A stretch of DNA of 64,000 nt, taken from contig NZ_MKJY01000222.1 in NCBI RefSeq assembly GCF_001942465.1, forward strand, positions 1 to 64,000, given 5' to 3'. Positions 25,334-35,021 of the stretch are shown here, one piece after another. The notes beneath the pieces are model-generated. The model worked only from the letters and a program-made list of their open reading frames with translations, was not told where the DNA came from and ran no database searches. Position numbers and translations under genes: made by a program. Source of the stretch: Actinomadura sp. CNU-125 (GTDB lineage Bacteria; Actinomycetota; Actinomycetes; Streptosporangiales; Streptosporangiaceae). The number at the start of each line of letters is the position of its first letter. Positions within the stretch are counted from its first letter, which is position 1.

Positions 25334-25636
25334 GTGTCGGAACCTGAGGTTGAGGACGGCGGCGTCCAGGCGGAGAGCGAGGCGTCCTGGTTGGGGCGGG
25401 GGGTTGCTCTCTTCACTCCAGTGTTCGCCGTGTTCGCCGGGTGGCTGGCGGGGGTGGTGGCCCAGTTGGTTCCCGGGGCTCATCTCGATGAGGCGCAGGT
25501 GACCACGTTCATGGTCGCTGCCACTACGGCGGCGCTGGGGACCGGGTGGAAGTGGCTTCAGGGGTGGCAGCAGCATGAGCGGTTCGTGGCCGAGGGGAAG
25601 GCCGCCCCTGTGAAGCGTCCGAAGTCGCCGAAGTAG
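25334..25636 (+). CDS. Small holin-like membrane protein
   Basis: 100 residues from GTG 25334. An acidic N-terminus precedes one strong membrane segment (VALFTPVFAVFAGWLAGVVAQL), then a second amphipathic one (TTFMVAATTAALGTGWKWL), and a lysine-rich tail ending VKRPKSPK. This layout resembles small actinophage holins, where LDEAQVTT-like segments precede the second helix. There are no other lysis genes here. It could be a phage relic marking the right side of the island. Function uncertain. Confidence 0.5.
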   Translation: MSEPEVEDGGVQAESEASWLGRGVALFTPVFAVFAGWLAGVVAQLVPGAHLDEAQVTTFMVAATTAALGTGWKWLQGWQQHERFVAEGKAAPVKRPKSPK

Positions 25637-25646
25637 CCGCTCCGGG

Positions 25647-25758
25647 GCGGGCCTTGCATCGCCGCTACGTCCGTCTGCAGGTGGTTACGTCCAGCGGAAG
25701 GTTTTGTGGCTGCTGCTCCTGCTATGGCTGTTGTGCCGACTAGGGCGATTAGGGCGCC
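25647..25758 (-). pseudogene. Copy of the 3' end of an ABC permease gene (direct repeat A)
   Basis: 112 bp similar (roughly 80% by eye) to 27194-27307, the terminal part of the ABC permease gene. On the minus strand it still reads VGALIALVGTTAIAGAAATK, against TGALIALAATTVIAGAAATK in the permease. A missing T in the run at about 25702 shifts the frame before the stop. The two copies bracket the P450 gene in the same orientation. Confidence 0.7.
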
Positions 25759-25957
25759 GACGTGGGCGCTGCGGCGACCGGGCCCGGTGGAACCGCCCGG
25801 CCGACCGGGCGTGGGGTGGTGGTCGTTTGGTCTTCCAGAGGGCCTCCAGGGGCGGTCCCTAGCGTCTGGAGTGGAACCCGCGTACGTCCTTTCGCGGGGC
25901 CGCGCGGTGTGACGTGCGGTCGGGCCGGGGCGGCGAATGAGAAAGGCGAGGATGCCG

Positions 25958-27157
25958 ATGACCTCCAGCACCCCGACCCCCTACCCCTTCGAGTGGACCC
26001 CGCTGATGGAGGTCCCCGGACGGCTCCGCGGCCTGCACGAGCGGGCCCGGGTCGACGTGCGGCTCCCGAGCGGCGACACCGCCGTGCTGGTGACGCGCTA
26101 CGCCGACGTCCGGAAGCTGCTGTCCGACGCTCGGCTGAGCAAGAACCTCGTCCGTCCGGGCGTGGCGCGTATCTCCAAGGACAACGACATCTTCGTCGAC
26201 CCGGAGTTCGACAACGACCCGCCGCACCACACGGCGCGGCGGAGGCTGGTGACACGGGCGTTCACCGCGCGCCGGATCGAGCTGCTGTGCCCGTTCGCGC
26301 AGTCGGTCACCGACGAACTGCTGGACGCGATGGCGTCCGGGCCGAAGCCGGCCGATCTGAACGAGGCGCTGGCGTTCCCGTTGCCCATCCTGGTGATCTG
26401 CAAGCTGCTCGGTGTGCCGGCCGACGACCGGGAGCGGTTCCGCGGGCTGGTGGACGGCTTCCTGTCGGTGACCAAGCTGCCGCCGGAGGAGGTCGGCGAG
26501 TGCCGCAGGGGCCTGTGGACGTACCTGGGCGACCTGATCGAGGCCAAGCGCGCGAACCCGGGCGAGGACTTGATCAGCAGCCTGATCAAGGTGCGGGACG
26601 AGGACGACGGCCGGTTGTCGGAGCACGAGCTGCACGTGTGGACGCAGAGCCTGCTGATCGCCGGATACGCCACCACCGCCTGCCAGATCGGGACCGGCAC
26701 GGCGGTGCTGCTGCACCGGAGCGACCTGTTCGAGCAGGTGCGCGACGACCTGTCGCTGGTCGAGTCGACGGTGGAGGAGCTGCTGCGGACGCAGCTCATC
26801 GGGTCCTCCGTCGGGACGCTGCGGTACGCGCTGGAGGACATCGAGCTGTCCGACGGGTCGGTGCTCGCGGCCGGGACGAGCGTGCTGCTGTCGAAGGAGA
26901 GCGCCAACACCGACCCGGCCGTGTTCGACGACCCGTTCACGGTCGACATCCGGCGCACGGAGAACCACCACATGACGTTCGGCGCGGGCATCCACTACTG
27001 CGTGGGGGCCGCGCTGGCGCGGATGGAGTTGCAGGTGGCCACGGAGACGCTGCTGCGCAGGTTCCCCGGGATCCGGCTGGCCGTCCCCGCGGCGGAGCTG
27101 CGTCGGGGGCTCGGCGGATTCATGGAGGGGTTCAGCGAGGTGCCCGTCACCTGGTGA
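25958..27157 (+). CDS. Cytochrome P450 with atypical I-helix
   Basis: 399 residues from ATG 25958, which has GGCGAGG six bases upstream; ATGs at 25937 and 25952 are also in frame. Family signatures: C-helix DPPHHTARRRLV, K-helix VEELLR, and haem-binding loop FGAGIHYCVGAALARME with the cysteine ligand near residue 348. The I-helix reads AGYATT where most bacterial P450s have AGxE/DTT, so the acidic proton-relay residue is replaced by alanine. No ferredoxin is adjacent. It is bounded by duplicated permease ends, pointing to insertion. Substrate unknown; secondary metabolism or xenobiotic oxidation is plausible. Confidence 0.9.
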   Translation: MTSSTPTPYPFEWTPLMEVPGRLRGLHERARVDVRLPSGDTAVLVTRYADVRKLLSDARLSKNLVRPGVARISKDNDIFVDPEFDNDPPHHTARRRLVTRAFTARRIELLCPFAQSVTDELLDAMASGPKPADLNEALAFPLPILVICKLLGVPADDRERFRGLVDGFLSVTKLPPEEVGECRRGLWTYLGDLIEAKRANPGEDLISSLIKVRDEDDGRLSEHELHVWTQSLLIAGYATTACQIGTGTAVLLHRSDLFEQVRDDLSLVESTVEELLRTQLIGSSVGTLRYALEDIELSDGSVLAAGTSVLLSKESANTDPAVFDDPFTVDIRRTENHHMTFGAGIHYCVGAALARMELQVATETLLRRFPGIRLAVPAAELRRGLGGFMEGFSEVPVTW

Positions 27158-27193
27158 TCTGATCTGGCCGGGCGTCTTCGTAGGCGCTGCGGT

Positions 27194-27307
27194 GCGGGCC
27201 TTGCATCGCCGTTGCGTCCGTCTGTGGGTTCGTTATGTCCAGCGGAAGGTTTTTGTGGCTGCTGCTCCCGCTATGACTGTTGTGGCGGCTAGGGCTATCA
27301 GGGCGCC
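27194..27307 (-). repeat. Direct repeat B, inside the ABC permease 3' end
   Basis: Intact counterpart of 25647-25758. It includes the permease stop codon (27233-27235) and about 40 bp downstream of it, so the repeat is a DNA segment rather than a protein module. Confidence 0.7.
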
Positions 27308-27976
27308 GGTTGGTGGGCTTTCTCCTGTCCAGGTTGCGGATAGGGCTTCCAGGGAGGCGCCGTAGGGGAGGTGGGTGCCTATGGCGGCCAGCCAGTTGGG
27401 GAGGTTTTCGGCGGGGCCGAAGCCGCCGCCGGTGGCCATGGTGGCGAAGAAGAGGAGCAGGCCGATCGCTACGGCGGCGTTGGGGGTCGGGGCCAGGGCG
27501 GCTACGAGGAGGCCGACGGCGAACACTGCGGCTGTTGCCAGGGCGAACACTGCGATGGCTGCCAGTGGCGCGCGGGGCGGGGCTGCGTTGAAGGCGAAGC
27601 GGGCCACCAGGAGGGCCAGGGTTACGCCTAGGAGGGTGTGGGCCAGGGCTACGGCCGCTTGGGCGGCTAGGACGGCGAGCGGGTTCGCGGGGGTTACTGA
27701 GAGGCGGCGGAGGATGCCGGTTTTCCGGTAGGCCGCCAGGAAGGACGGCATGTTCACTATGCCGATCAGGGCCGTGATCATGGTGAGGGTCAGGGGTAGG
27801 ACGTAGGCGTCGAAGGTTGTCAGGCCCTTGAAGGCGGGTGTCGGTTCGGACGAGCCGAGGCCGTTCATCACCATGATGAGGCTCGGGAGGGCCAGGGGGA
27901 CGATCAGGCCTGCGGTGTCTCGGGCCACGAGTTTGGCCTCGGTCCAGGTGAGCAGGGCGTATGCGCGGGGGGTCAC
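27233..27976 (-). CDS. ABC-2 type exporter permease
   Basis: 247 residues, about six membrane segments. TWTEAKLVARDTAGLIVPLALPSLIMVM forms the first; FLAAYRKTGILRRLSVTPANPLAVLAAQ is the conserved ABC-2 cytosolic loop. GTG start overlaps the ATPase stop (GTGA). Together with the ATPase it should form a drug- or lipid-type exporter. Codon use is less GC-biased than the surroundings. Its 3' end is duplicated upstream of the P450 gene. Confidence 0.85.
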   Translation of the reverse strand: MTPRAYALLTWTEAKLVARDTAGLIVPLALPSLIMVMNGLGSSEPTPAFKGLTTFDAYVLPLTLTMITALIGIVNMPSFLAAYRKTGILRRLSVTPANPLAVLAAQAAVALAHTLLGVTLALLVARFAFNAAPPRAPLAAIAVFALATAAVFAVGLLVAALAPTPNAAVAIGLLLFFATMATGGGFGPAENLPNWLAAIGTHLPYGASLEALSATWTGESPPTGALIALAATTVIAGAAATKTFRWT

Positions 27977-28872
27977 TCGAACCTCCGGCCGGTGAAGGCG
28001 AGGAAGGCGTCTTCGAGGGTCGCTGTTTCCTGGCGTGTTTCCGTGGCGGTGATGTCGTTTTCGAGGAGTGTCGCGGTGACCGTGTGGAGCAGATTGCCGG
28101 TGCCGGTGATTATCGTTTCTGTGTTGGTTGTGGTTATGTCTTGGATCTGCTGGTTGTTTTTGAAGATTGCCAGGTCTAGGGGTTTTTGGGTTTTCAGGTG
28201 GACGCGCTGTGGTGCGTCCACGCGGGCGATGAGGCCTTCGGGGGTGTCCAGGGCGGCCAGGCGTCCGCGGTCGATGATGGCGACTCGGTCGCAGAGGCGT
28301 TGGGCCTCTTCCATGAAGTGGGAGACGAGGAGGATCGTCACTCCGGTGTCGCGGATCTGGGTGATGAGGTCCCACGTGTCGCGGCGGGCCTGAGGGTCGA
28401 GGCCGGTTGTGAGCTCGTCCAGGATCGCTATGCGGGGCTTGCCGATGAGGGCGAGGGCGATGGAGAGGCGTTGGGCTTCGCCGCCCGAGAGGGCGCCGTA
28501 CGGGCTGTCCCGAAGGCTCGTCAGGTTCAGGTCGGCCATGAGTCTGGCCGGGTCTGCGGCTTTTGAGTAGAAGGATTGGTAGAGGGTCAACGCTTCGCCG
28601 ACCTTGAGCGCGTCGGGGAGGACGCTGTTCTGGAGCTGGACTCCGACGGTCCGGCGAAGGCGGGCGCGGTCGCGGACGGGGTCGAGGTTCAGGACGCGGA
28701 TGCGGCCGGCGTCCGGACGGCGCAGGCCCGCGATGCACTCGACGGTGGTCGTCTTGCCCGCGCCGTTCCGGCCCAGGATGCCGAAGATCTCGCCGGGTTC
28801 GACGGTGAAGCCGATGTCGTCGACGGCGAGCACGTCGCCGTATCGCTTGGTCAGGGATTCGACTTCGATCAT
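27973..28872 (-). CDS. ABC exporter ATP-binding protein
   Basis: 299 residues: Walker A GILGRNGAGKTTTVECI (about residue 35), signature LSGGEAQRLS, Walker B IAILDELTTGLDPQ and switch His in LLVSHFMEEAQRLCDR. The C-terminal about 80 residues are rich in Thr and Asn (DITTTNTETIITGTG) and resemble the DUF4162-like extension of drug-export ATPases. It is divergent from a NarL-type two-component system that probably controls the exporter, a frequent pairing in actinomycetes. Confidence 0.9.
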   Translation of the reverse strand: MIEVESLTKRYGDVLAVDDIGFTVEPGEIFGILGRNGAGKTTTVECIAGLRRPDAGRIRVLNLDPVRDRARLRRTVGVQLQNSVLPDALKVGEALTLYQSFYSKAADPARLMADLNLTSLRDSPYGALSGGEAQRLSIALALIGKPRIAILDELTTGLDPQARRDTWDLITQIRDTGVTILLVSHFMEEAQRLCDRVAIIDRGRLAALDTPEGLIARVDAPQRVHLKTQKPLDLAIFKNNQQIQDITTTNTETIITGTGNLLHTVTATLLENDITATETRQETATLEDAFLAFTGRRFE

Positions 28873-28971
28873 GGTTCGGACGGTAGGCGGCGCGGCCCGT
28901 CCTGTCGGGTGCCTGCGGTCACGTGACTTCTGGCACGGGTGACCTGCGGCGATTGCCCGTACTCTTCCGTT

Positions 28972-30069
28972 ATGGCCGACTCGCGTCTGGAACGGTGGGG
29001 CACGGCGTGCTTGCTGGGCGTCTGCCTCGTCATCGCGTGCCCGGTCGCGCTGACGCAGTTGGGCGGGGAGCGTCCCACGGTCGGGCCGGTCTGGCTTTGG
29101 TGGGTTTGTTACGGCCTGTTTCTCGCGGCGATGTTCGCGATGTTCGTCGCGGAACGTCCGGGGCCGCTGCTCGCCGCGGTCGCGGTCACGGCCGCAGGAG
29201 CGGTGCTGCTCGCGCCCCAGGTCGCGTGGACGGCGATCGTGCTCGTCTTCGTCACCGCCATCGCCACGCATCTCGCCACGAAACGGACGGTCGCGCTGCT
29301 GCTGGTCGCCAACAGCGGGGTCGTGGGGGTCGCGGCCGTCCTGCGGGACGGCTCGTTGGTGGACGTCACGCTGTCCGCGGCGATCTACGGGATGCTGCAG
29401 GGCTCGGCCGTCTGGGGCGTGCTGAGCGAGCGGCGGAACGCCGAGACGGGCGAGCGGCTCGCGGTCGCGAACGCCGAGCTGCGGGCGGCGACGGAGCTGC
29501 TGGCGGAGTCGAGCCGGTCCGGGGAGCGGCTCCGGATCGCGCGGGAGCTGCACGACCTGGTCGGGCACCAGCTCACCGCGCTGGTGCTGGAGCTGGAGGT
29601 CGCCGCGCACAAGGGCGACGGGCCCGAGAAGGTCCATGTCGAACGGGCGCGGGGGCTCGCGCGGGAGCTGCTGGGCGACGTCCGGACGGCGGTCGGGGAG
29701 CTGCGGGGACGGTCGGTGCCGCTCGAACGGGCGTTGCAGGCGATCGTGGTGGATCTGCCGCGTCCGAGGGTTCATCTGCGCGTGGACGACGTGCGTCCGG
29801 ACGAGGCGTGCGCGGGGGCGTTGATCCGGTGCGTGCAGGAGGTCGTGACGAACGCGATCCGGCACGCGGGCGCCGAGAACCTGTGGGTGGACGTCATGCG
29901 GGAGGGCGACGGGGTGGTGCTGAGCGCGCGGGACGACGGGTGCGGGACGTCCGTGCTGCGGCTCGGCAACGGGCTCGCGGGCATGCGGGAGCGGGTGGGG
30001 CAGCTCGGCGGGGAGGTCTCGTTCGACACCCGGGACGGGTTCGGCGTGCGGGTGCGGGTGCCGTCGTGA
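28972..30069 (+). CDS. NarL-type sensor histidine kinase
   Basis: 365 residues. Four to six membrane helices occupy the first about 145 residues. The dimerisation/phospho-acceptor box is RIARELHDLVGHQLTAL with the histidine at about residue 190, followed by HATPase motifs VVTNAIRHAGAEN, DDGCGT and NGLAGMRERV. No extracellular sensor domain of size is seen, so it may sense the membrane itself, as in resistance-exporter control. Its TGA overlaps the regulator start. The promoter lies in the 99-bp divergent gap with the ABC ATPase. Confidence 0.88.
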   Translation: MADSRLERWGTACLLGVCLVIACPVALTQLGGERPTVGPVWLWWVCYGLFLAAMFAMFVAERPGPLLAAVAVTAAGAVLLAPQVAWTAIVLVFVTAIATHLATKRTVALLLVANSGVVGVAAVLRDGSLVDVTLSAAIYGMLQGSAVWGVLSERRNAETGERLAVANAELRAATELLAESSRSGERLRIARELHDLVGHQLTALVLELEVAAHKGDGPEKVHVERARGLARELLGDVRTAVGELRGRSVPLERALQAIVVDLPRPRVHLRVDDVRPDEACAGALIRCVQEVVTNAIRHAGAENLWVDVMREGDGVVLSARDDGCGTSVLRLGNGLAGMRERVGQLGGEVSFDTRDGFGVRVRVPS

Positions 30070-30731
30070 GCGGGGCGCGGCGGACGATCCGGGTGTGCGT
30101 GGTCGACGACCAGACGCTCGTGCGGCAGGGCATCCGGCATCTGCTGGAGCTGTCGGAGGAGGTGACGGTCGCGGCGGAGGCGGCGGACGGGGACGAGGCC
30201 CTGCGGGTGGTCGAGGAGGTGGCACCGGACGTCCTGCTGCTGGATCTGCGGATGCCCGGACGGGACGGGATCGCGACGCTGACGGCGCTGCGGGAGCGGG
30301 GCAACGGGGTGCCGACGCTGGTGCTGACGACGTTCGACGACGACGAGCTGGTGCTGCGGGCGCTGCGGGCCGGGGCGGACGGGTACCTGCTGAAGGACGT
30401 GACGCTGCAGGAGGTCGTCGGGGCGATCCGGACGCTCGCGGACGGCGGTTCGCTGGTGCGGCCGGCGTTGACCGAGCGGCTGCTGCGGGCGGTGCCGCGG
30501 CTGCCGGAGCCGATCGACGATCTGCCGCCGCCGCAGCCGCTGACGGAGCGGGAGCTGGAGATCCTGCGGCTGCTGGCGGGCGGGTACGCGAACCGGGAGA
30601 TCGCCGACGCGCTGCGTCTGGCGGAGGGCACGGTGAAGAACCACGTGTCGAGCCTGCTGGCGAAGCTGGGGGTGCGGGACCGGACGCGGGCGGTGCTGCG
30701 GGCCCTGCAGCACGGCCTGCTGACACCCTGA
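30066..30731 (+). CDS. NarL/FixJ-type response regulator
   Basis: 221 residues. Receiver domain with acidic pair Asp14-Asp15, phospho-acceptor Asp60 in LLLDLRMPGRDG, switch Thr in VLTTFDDDE and Lys in LLKDVT. C-terminal LuxR helix-turn-helix: LTERELEILRLLAGGYANREIADAL, GTVKNHVSSLLAKLGVRDRTRAV. GTG start in a GTGA overlap with the kinase stop. Likely activates the divergent ABC exporter operon. Confidence 0.92.
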   Translation: MSGARRTIRVCVVDDQTLVRQGIRHLLELSEEVTVAAEAADGDEALRVVEEVAPDVLLLDLRMPGRDGIATLTALRERGNGVPTLVLTTFDDDELVLRALRAGADGYLLKDVTLQEVVGAIRTLADGGSLVRPALTERLLRAVPRLPEPIDDLPPPQPLTERELEILRLLAGGYANREIADALRLAEGTVKNHVSSLLAKLGVRDRTRAVLRALQHGLLTP

Positions 30732-30915
30732 ATGGATCTTCAACGGTCGCTGCAAAATGGCCGATTGGTCATATCGGGAATCATTGGAACGGTCCTTTGG
30801 TACTCCCAGATTTTCCGGACAATGTGAGAGTTACATACCTCTGGCCGCCGGTTCCCTGCGCAACTCCCATCTCCTGTGAGAAGCTCCCTTGGTCGTCGCG
30901 GACAATGGAGATCTT

Positions 30916-31784
30916 GTGCTGGACAGAATGCAGACGGGGCCGACCGCGCTGCGCATGCAGATCGGCGCGCGGCTGCGGCGGTTGCGGGAGCGCAACGGCA
31001 TCGGATGCGCGGAGGCGGGCCGGGCCATCCGCTGTTCGGCGTCCAAGATCAGCAGGCTGGAGCTGGGCCGGCACCGGTTCAAGGAACGGGACGTGCTCGA
31101 CCTGCTCGACCTCTACGGCGTGGACGATCCGGCGGAGCGGGAGTCGCTGGTCGAGCTCGTCCGGGAGGCGAAACGGCCCGGCTGGTGGAATTCCTACGGC
31201 GACGTGGTGCCGGGCTGGTTCGAGCAGTTCCTCGGGCTGGAGCAGTCGGCGACGACGATCCGCAACTACGAGGTGCAGTACGTCCCGGGGCTGCTGCAGA
31301 CGCGCGAGTACGCGCGCGCGGTCATCGGCCTCGAACACCACGACGCCCATCACGACGGGCTCGACCGGCGCCTCACCGTCCGGATGAGCCGGCAGGCGAT
31401 CCTGCACCGTCCGGTCGGCGCGGCGACGCTGTGGGCGATCATCGACGAGGCGGCGCTGCGCCGTCCGATCGGCGGGCCCGCGACGATGCGCGGCCAGCTC
31501 GCGCACCTGATCGACGTCGCCGAGCACATGCACAACGTGAACGTCCAGGTCCTGCCGTTCTTCGGGCGGGCGGCCCACTGCGCTCGGGCGGGCCGATCAC
31601 GATCATGCGGTTCGCGCAGTACGACCTCGACGACGCGGTCTACCTCGAACAGCTCACCGGGGCGCGGTATCCCGAGGGGGACGAGGCGTCCCGCTACCAG
31701 GAGATCATGGACCTGCTGGCCATCCGGGCGGCCCGGCCGGCCCGGACGGTCGACTTCCTGCGGGAGCTGCTGAAGGAGTTCTGA
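30916..31784 (+). CDS. XRE family regulator with DUF5753 domain, frameshifted
   Basis: Begins at GTG 30916 (GGAG upstream). Helix-turn-helix at about residues 12-65 (ARLRRLRERNGIGCAEAGRAI, SASKISRLELGRH), then DUF5753 (WFEQFLGLEQSATTIRNYEVQYVPGLL). Near 31570-31597 the frame breaks: the expected tail ITIMRFAQYDLDDAVYLEQLTG through FLRELLKEF (stop 31784) lies in a different frame. It is either an inactive gene or an indel in the assembly. No DUF397 partner follows. An AT-richer promoter region precedes it (30732-30915). Confidence 0.75.
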
Positions 31785-31785
31785 A

Positions 31786-31826
31786 CTCCCCCGCCGGAGG
31801 GAGACGGCCTCGGCCGTCGGCGGGAG
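31786..31826. terminator. Nested stem-loop after the XRE gene
   Basis: Inner hairpin GACGGC-CTCG-GCCGTC (31803-31818), flanked by CTCCCCCGCC and GGCGGGAG that can extend the stem. It immediately follows the XRE stop and precedes the UbiB-like gene. Confidence 0.5.
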
Positions 31827-31860
31827 GGTTCGCCGGGATTGCGCCGCTAATGTCGCCCGC

Positions 31861-33813
31861 ATGGATTCCGCCGCTACGGTCCTGGCGTTCGCCGCCGGGA
31901 CGCTGATCAACACACTGGCGCTGGCCTACGGCGCGCGGCGGCTGCTGAACATGCGGTTCTCGCTGTTCCGGACGGTCGTGGCGGGCGCCGCCGGGCAGGC
32001 GGTGGCGAGCCCGGTCGCGGCCGCGCTGTTCGCCGGGATCGACCCCGCGCGGAACGTGACGGCGGCGCTGTGGTTCGTGGTCCTCGGCTCCGCGTGCGCG
32101 GTCCTGGTCGCGATGACCGTTCTGGTGCTGTGGGAGGCGTTCGTCCCGACCGGGTCGGTGCCGTCCCCGCTGTACTGGTTCGGCAGCGTCCGGTCGCGGC
32201 TCTCGCGGGGGCGGCGGTACCGGCAGATCTCGTTCATCTTCCTCCGCCACGGCCTCGGCCCCTACCTGCGCGGACGCGCGAAGCGCGGGCCGGGCACCGA
32301 GGACGAGCGGGTGCGGCTCGCCCGCTCGCTGACGCGGGCCCTCGAACAGGGCGGCGTCGCGTTCGTCAAGCTCGGGCAGGTGCTGTCGACGCGCCGGGAC
32401 GTGCTGCCGCCGGAGTTCGTCGCCGAACTCGGACGGCTGCAGGACCGTGCGGCGCCCGTCCCGTGGGAGCACATCGAACGGGTCGTCCGGGACGAGCTGG
32501 GCGGCGCCCGAGGAGGTGTTCGCGGAGTTCGACCGGACGCCGCTGGCGGCCGCGTCGGTCGCGCAGGTGCACACGGCGCGGCTGCGGTCGGGCGAGGACG
32601 TCGTGGTGAAGGTCCAGCGGCCCGGGATCCGGACGGTCGTGGAGCGCGACCTCGACATCGTCGGGCGGCTCGCGCGGACGCTGCACCAGCGGGCCGGGTG
32701 GGCGCGGGCGTCGGCGTCGTCGACCTCGCCGCCGGGTTCGCGGACGCGCTGCGCGAGGAGCTCGACTTCCGCGTCGAGGCGCGCAACATGGCGTCCGTCG
32801 CGGCGGCGCGCAGCTCGGACGTCCTGATCCCGCGGCCGTTCGACGACCTGTGCACGGGCCGGATCCTGGTGATGGAGCGGCTCGCGGGGACGGCACTGAA
32901 CAAGGCGGGGCCGCTGATCGACGAGCGCGGCATGGACCGGTCGAAGCTCGCGCAGGCGCTGCTGGACACGGTGCTGCGGCAGATCGTCGTGGACGGCACG
33001 TTCCACGCCGATCCGCATCCCGGGAACATCCTGCTGCTCGACGACGGACGGCTCGGCCTGATCGACTTCGGGTCGGTCGGCCGGCTCGACGCCGAGCTGC
33101 GGGCCTGCCTGCAGCGGCTGCTGCTCGCGATGAACCGCGGGGACACGGTGGGCGTCACCGACGCGTTCCTCGAAATGGTCGCGCGTCCGGACGAACTGGA
33201 CGAGCAGGGCCTCGCGCGGGCGCTCGGCGCGTTCATGACCCGGCACCTCGGGCCGGGCAGCGCCCCCGACATGACGATGTTCACCGAGCTGTTCCGGCTG
33301 GTCGCGCGGTACGAGCTGGCGGTGCCGCCGGAGATCGCGGCGGTGTTCCGGGCGCTGGCGACGCTGGAGGGCGGGCTCACGGAGCTGGCGCCCGGGTTCG
33401 GCATCGTGACGGAGGCGCAGTCGTTCGGCGAGACGTACCTGCGGGAACGGCTGCGGCCGTCGTCGCTGCAGGAGGCGGTGTCCGACGAGGTCATGGCGAT
33501 GCTGCCGATGCTGCGGCGGCTTCCGCGCAGGCTCGACCGCATCACCGCGGCGGCCGAGGCCGGGCGGCTGACGCTGAACGTGCGGCTGTTCGGCGACGAG
33601 CGCGACCGCCGCACCGTCACCGGCCTGCTCCAGCAGGTGCTGCTGACGATCCTCGCGTCGACCGCGGGGATCATGGCGGTGATGCTGCTCGGGCTGAAGG
33701 GCGGCCCGGCGATGGGCGCGGTCGTCTCCCTGTACCAGTTCCTCGGTTACTGCATGCTCGTGGTGTGCTCCGTCCTGGCGCTGCGGGTACTGGTGGTCAT
33801 CTTCCGGAGGTGA
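31861..33813 (+). CDS. ABC1/UbiB (AarF) family protein kinase-like protein, with an out-of-frame stretch
   Basis: 650 residues. Three N-terminal membrane helices come first, then the UbiB kinase-like domain: [23 protein letters not shown] (KxGQ motif near residue 170), [26 protein letters not shown], and two C-terminal helices. Between about 32505 and 32703 the frame runs through nonsense ([14 protein letters not shown]...). The family sequence [15 protein letters not shown] and [15 protein letters not shown], with the ATP-binding lysine, is encoded in another frame. Two compensating indels are needed; sequencing error is likely. UbiB proteins support isoprenoid lipid or quinone metabolism. 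Confidence 0.8.
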   Translation: MDSAATVLAFAAGTLINTLALAYGARRLLNMRFSLFRTVVAGAAGQAVASPVAAALFAGIDPARNVTAALWFVVLGSACAVLVAMTVLVLWEAFVPTGSVPSPLYWFGSVRSRLSRGRRYRQISFIFLRHGLGPYLRGRAKRGPGTEDERVRLARSLTRALEQGGVAFVKLGQVLSTRRDVLPPEFVAELGRLQDRAAPVPWEHIERVVRDELGGARGGVRGVRPDAAGGRVGRAGAHGAAAVGRGRRGEGPAARDPDGRGARPRHRRAARADAAPAGRVGAGVGVVDLAAGFADALREELDFRVEARNMASVAAARSSDVLIPRPFDDLCTGRILVMERLAGTALNKAGPLIDERGMDRSKLAQALLDTVLRQIVVDGTFHADPHPGNILLLDDGRLGLIDFGSVGRLDAELRACLQRLLLAMNRGDTVGVTDAFLEMVARPDELDEQGLARALGAFMTRHLGPGSAPDMTMFTELFRLVARYELAVPPEIAAVFRALATLEGGLTELAPGFGIVTEAQSFGETYLRERLRPSSLQEAVSDEVMAMLPMLRRLPRRLDRITAAAEAGRLTLNVRLFGDERDRRTVTGLLQQVLLTILASTAGIMAVMLLGLKGGPAMGAVVSLYQFLGYCMLVVCSVLALRVLVVIFRR

Positions 33814-34955
33814 CGCATCCGGCCGCGCGACGGGTCGCGCGACGGGCCGCGCGGCCCGCGCCGTCCGGTGGGGGCGGCGAGGATCGCGGGGACGAGGAGG
33901 AACGCGGCCCCGGCCGTCGCCATCAGCCGCCCCGTCGCCGCGACCAGCACCGGCACGGCGGGCTGCGCGACGCCCCACGACGACCCGAAGAACGCGAACC
34001 AGCGCGGACGTTCGCGTTCCGGCGCGTCCTCGGCGACGACCGCCTGCCAGCGCCCCTGCAGGACGCTGTCGACGACGGCCCACGCCACGTACGCGGCGAC
34101 GAGCAGCGGGACCGCGCGTCCGGTGGCCATCGCGAACGCGAGGACGCCGAGGACCGCGGTGCCCACCGCGAGGACCCGCCCGTGCGCGAACCCGTCGAGC
34201 CTGCGCCGGCCGAGCCGTCCGGTCAGCGGGGCCAGGACGGCGGCGCAGGTCAGCGCCACGCCGGGCAGCCACTCGGGCGCCCCGCGCTGCAGGAGGACGA
34301 ACGGCATGAACATGAGCACGGCCAGGTAGCCGCACGCGAACGCCGTCCCCGCGAGGGTGAGCCGTACGAGCGTCCCGGACGGTCGCCAGCGCGCGCTTTG
34401 GACGACGCCACGCCGGACGGGCTCGCGCTCCAGGTACACGTACGCGACGCCCGCCGCGACCAGGCACGTCCCCGCGTCGACGGCCGCGAGCCAGCGCGCG
34501 CCGAGCGGCAGCAGGACCGCGGCGATCAGTCCGGCGACGGCCCCCGCCGCGACCAGCGACGTGCCGAGCAGCCCGTAGACGTCGCCGCGCCGCTCCTCCC
34601 CGGTCAGCCGGGCGAGCGACTCCTGGGTGGCGGGCTCGTACAGCTCGAACGCGAGCCCGGCGAGCGCGACCGCGCCCAGCACCAGGACCGGCCCGTGCGC
34701 CGCCGCGAGCAGCAGGAGGGCCGCGCCCGTCGCCGCCAGGCCCCCGACGATCAGGGTGCGCGGCGGCAGCCGGTCGAGCAGGACCCCGCCCAGCCACCGG
34801 GAGGCGAGGGCGGCGACGCCGAAGACCGCGAGCGCCTCCGTCGCCAGGCCCGGCCCGGCGATGACCGCGAGGAACGGCATCACGTAGGCGCCGAGCTGGT
34901 TCAGGACGCGCACACCGACGAGCGCCCGCACCGGGCGCGGCAGTTCTCTCCACAC
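33747..34955 (-). CDS. MFS transporter
   Basis: 402 residues with about twelve hydrophobic helices. The loop after helix 2 is GGVLLDRLPPRTLIVGG, matching the MFS motif A position. The C-terminal about 40 residues are charged ([20 protein letters not shown]) and overlap the 3' end of the convergent UbiB-like gene by 67 bp; the true end may be shorter. Likely a small-molecule efflux protein; substrate unknown. Divergent from the AlkB gene. Confidence 0.82.
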   Translation of the reverse strand: MWRELPRPVRALVGVRVLNQLGAYVMPFLAVIAGPGLATEALAVFGVAALASRWLGGVLLDRLPPRTLIVGGLAATGAALLLLAAAHGPVLVLGAVALAGLAFELYEPATQESLARLTGEERRGDVYGLLGTSLVAAGAVAGLIAAVLLPLGARWLAAVDAGTCLVAAGVAYVYLEREPVRRGVVQSARWRPSGTLVRLTLAGTAFACGYLAVLMFMPFVLLQRGAPEWLPGVALTCAAVLAPLTGRLGRRRLDGFAHGRVLAVGTAVLGVLAFAMATGRAVPLLVAAYVAWAVVDSVLQGRWQAVVAEDAPERERPRWFAFFGSSWGVAQPAVPVLVAATGRLMATAGAAFLLVPAILAAPTGRRGPRGPSRDPSRGRMRHLRKMTTSTRSARTEHTTSMQ

Positions 34956-35021
34956 CCGCGAACCCTACGGATCGCCACCGACAGAATTCGCTGCGTCGTC
35001 GCCGCAGGCAGACGAAGATCT

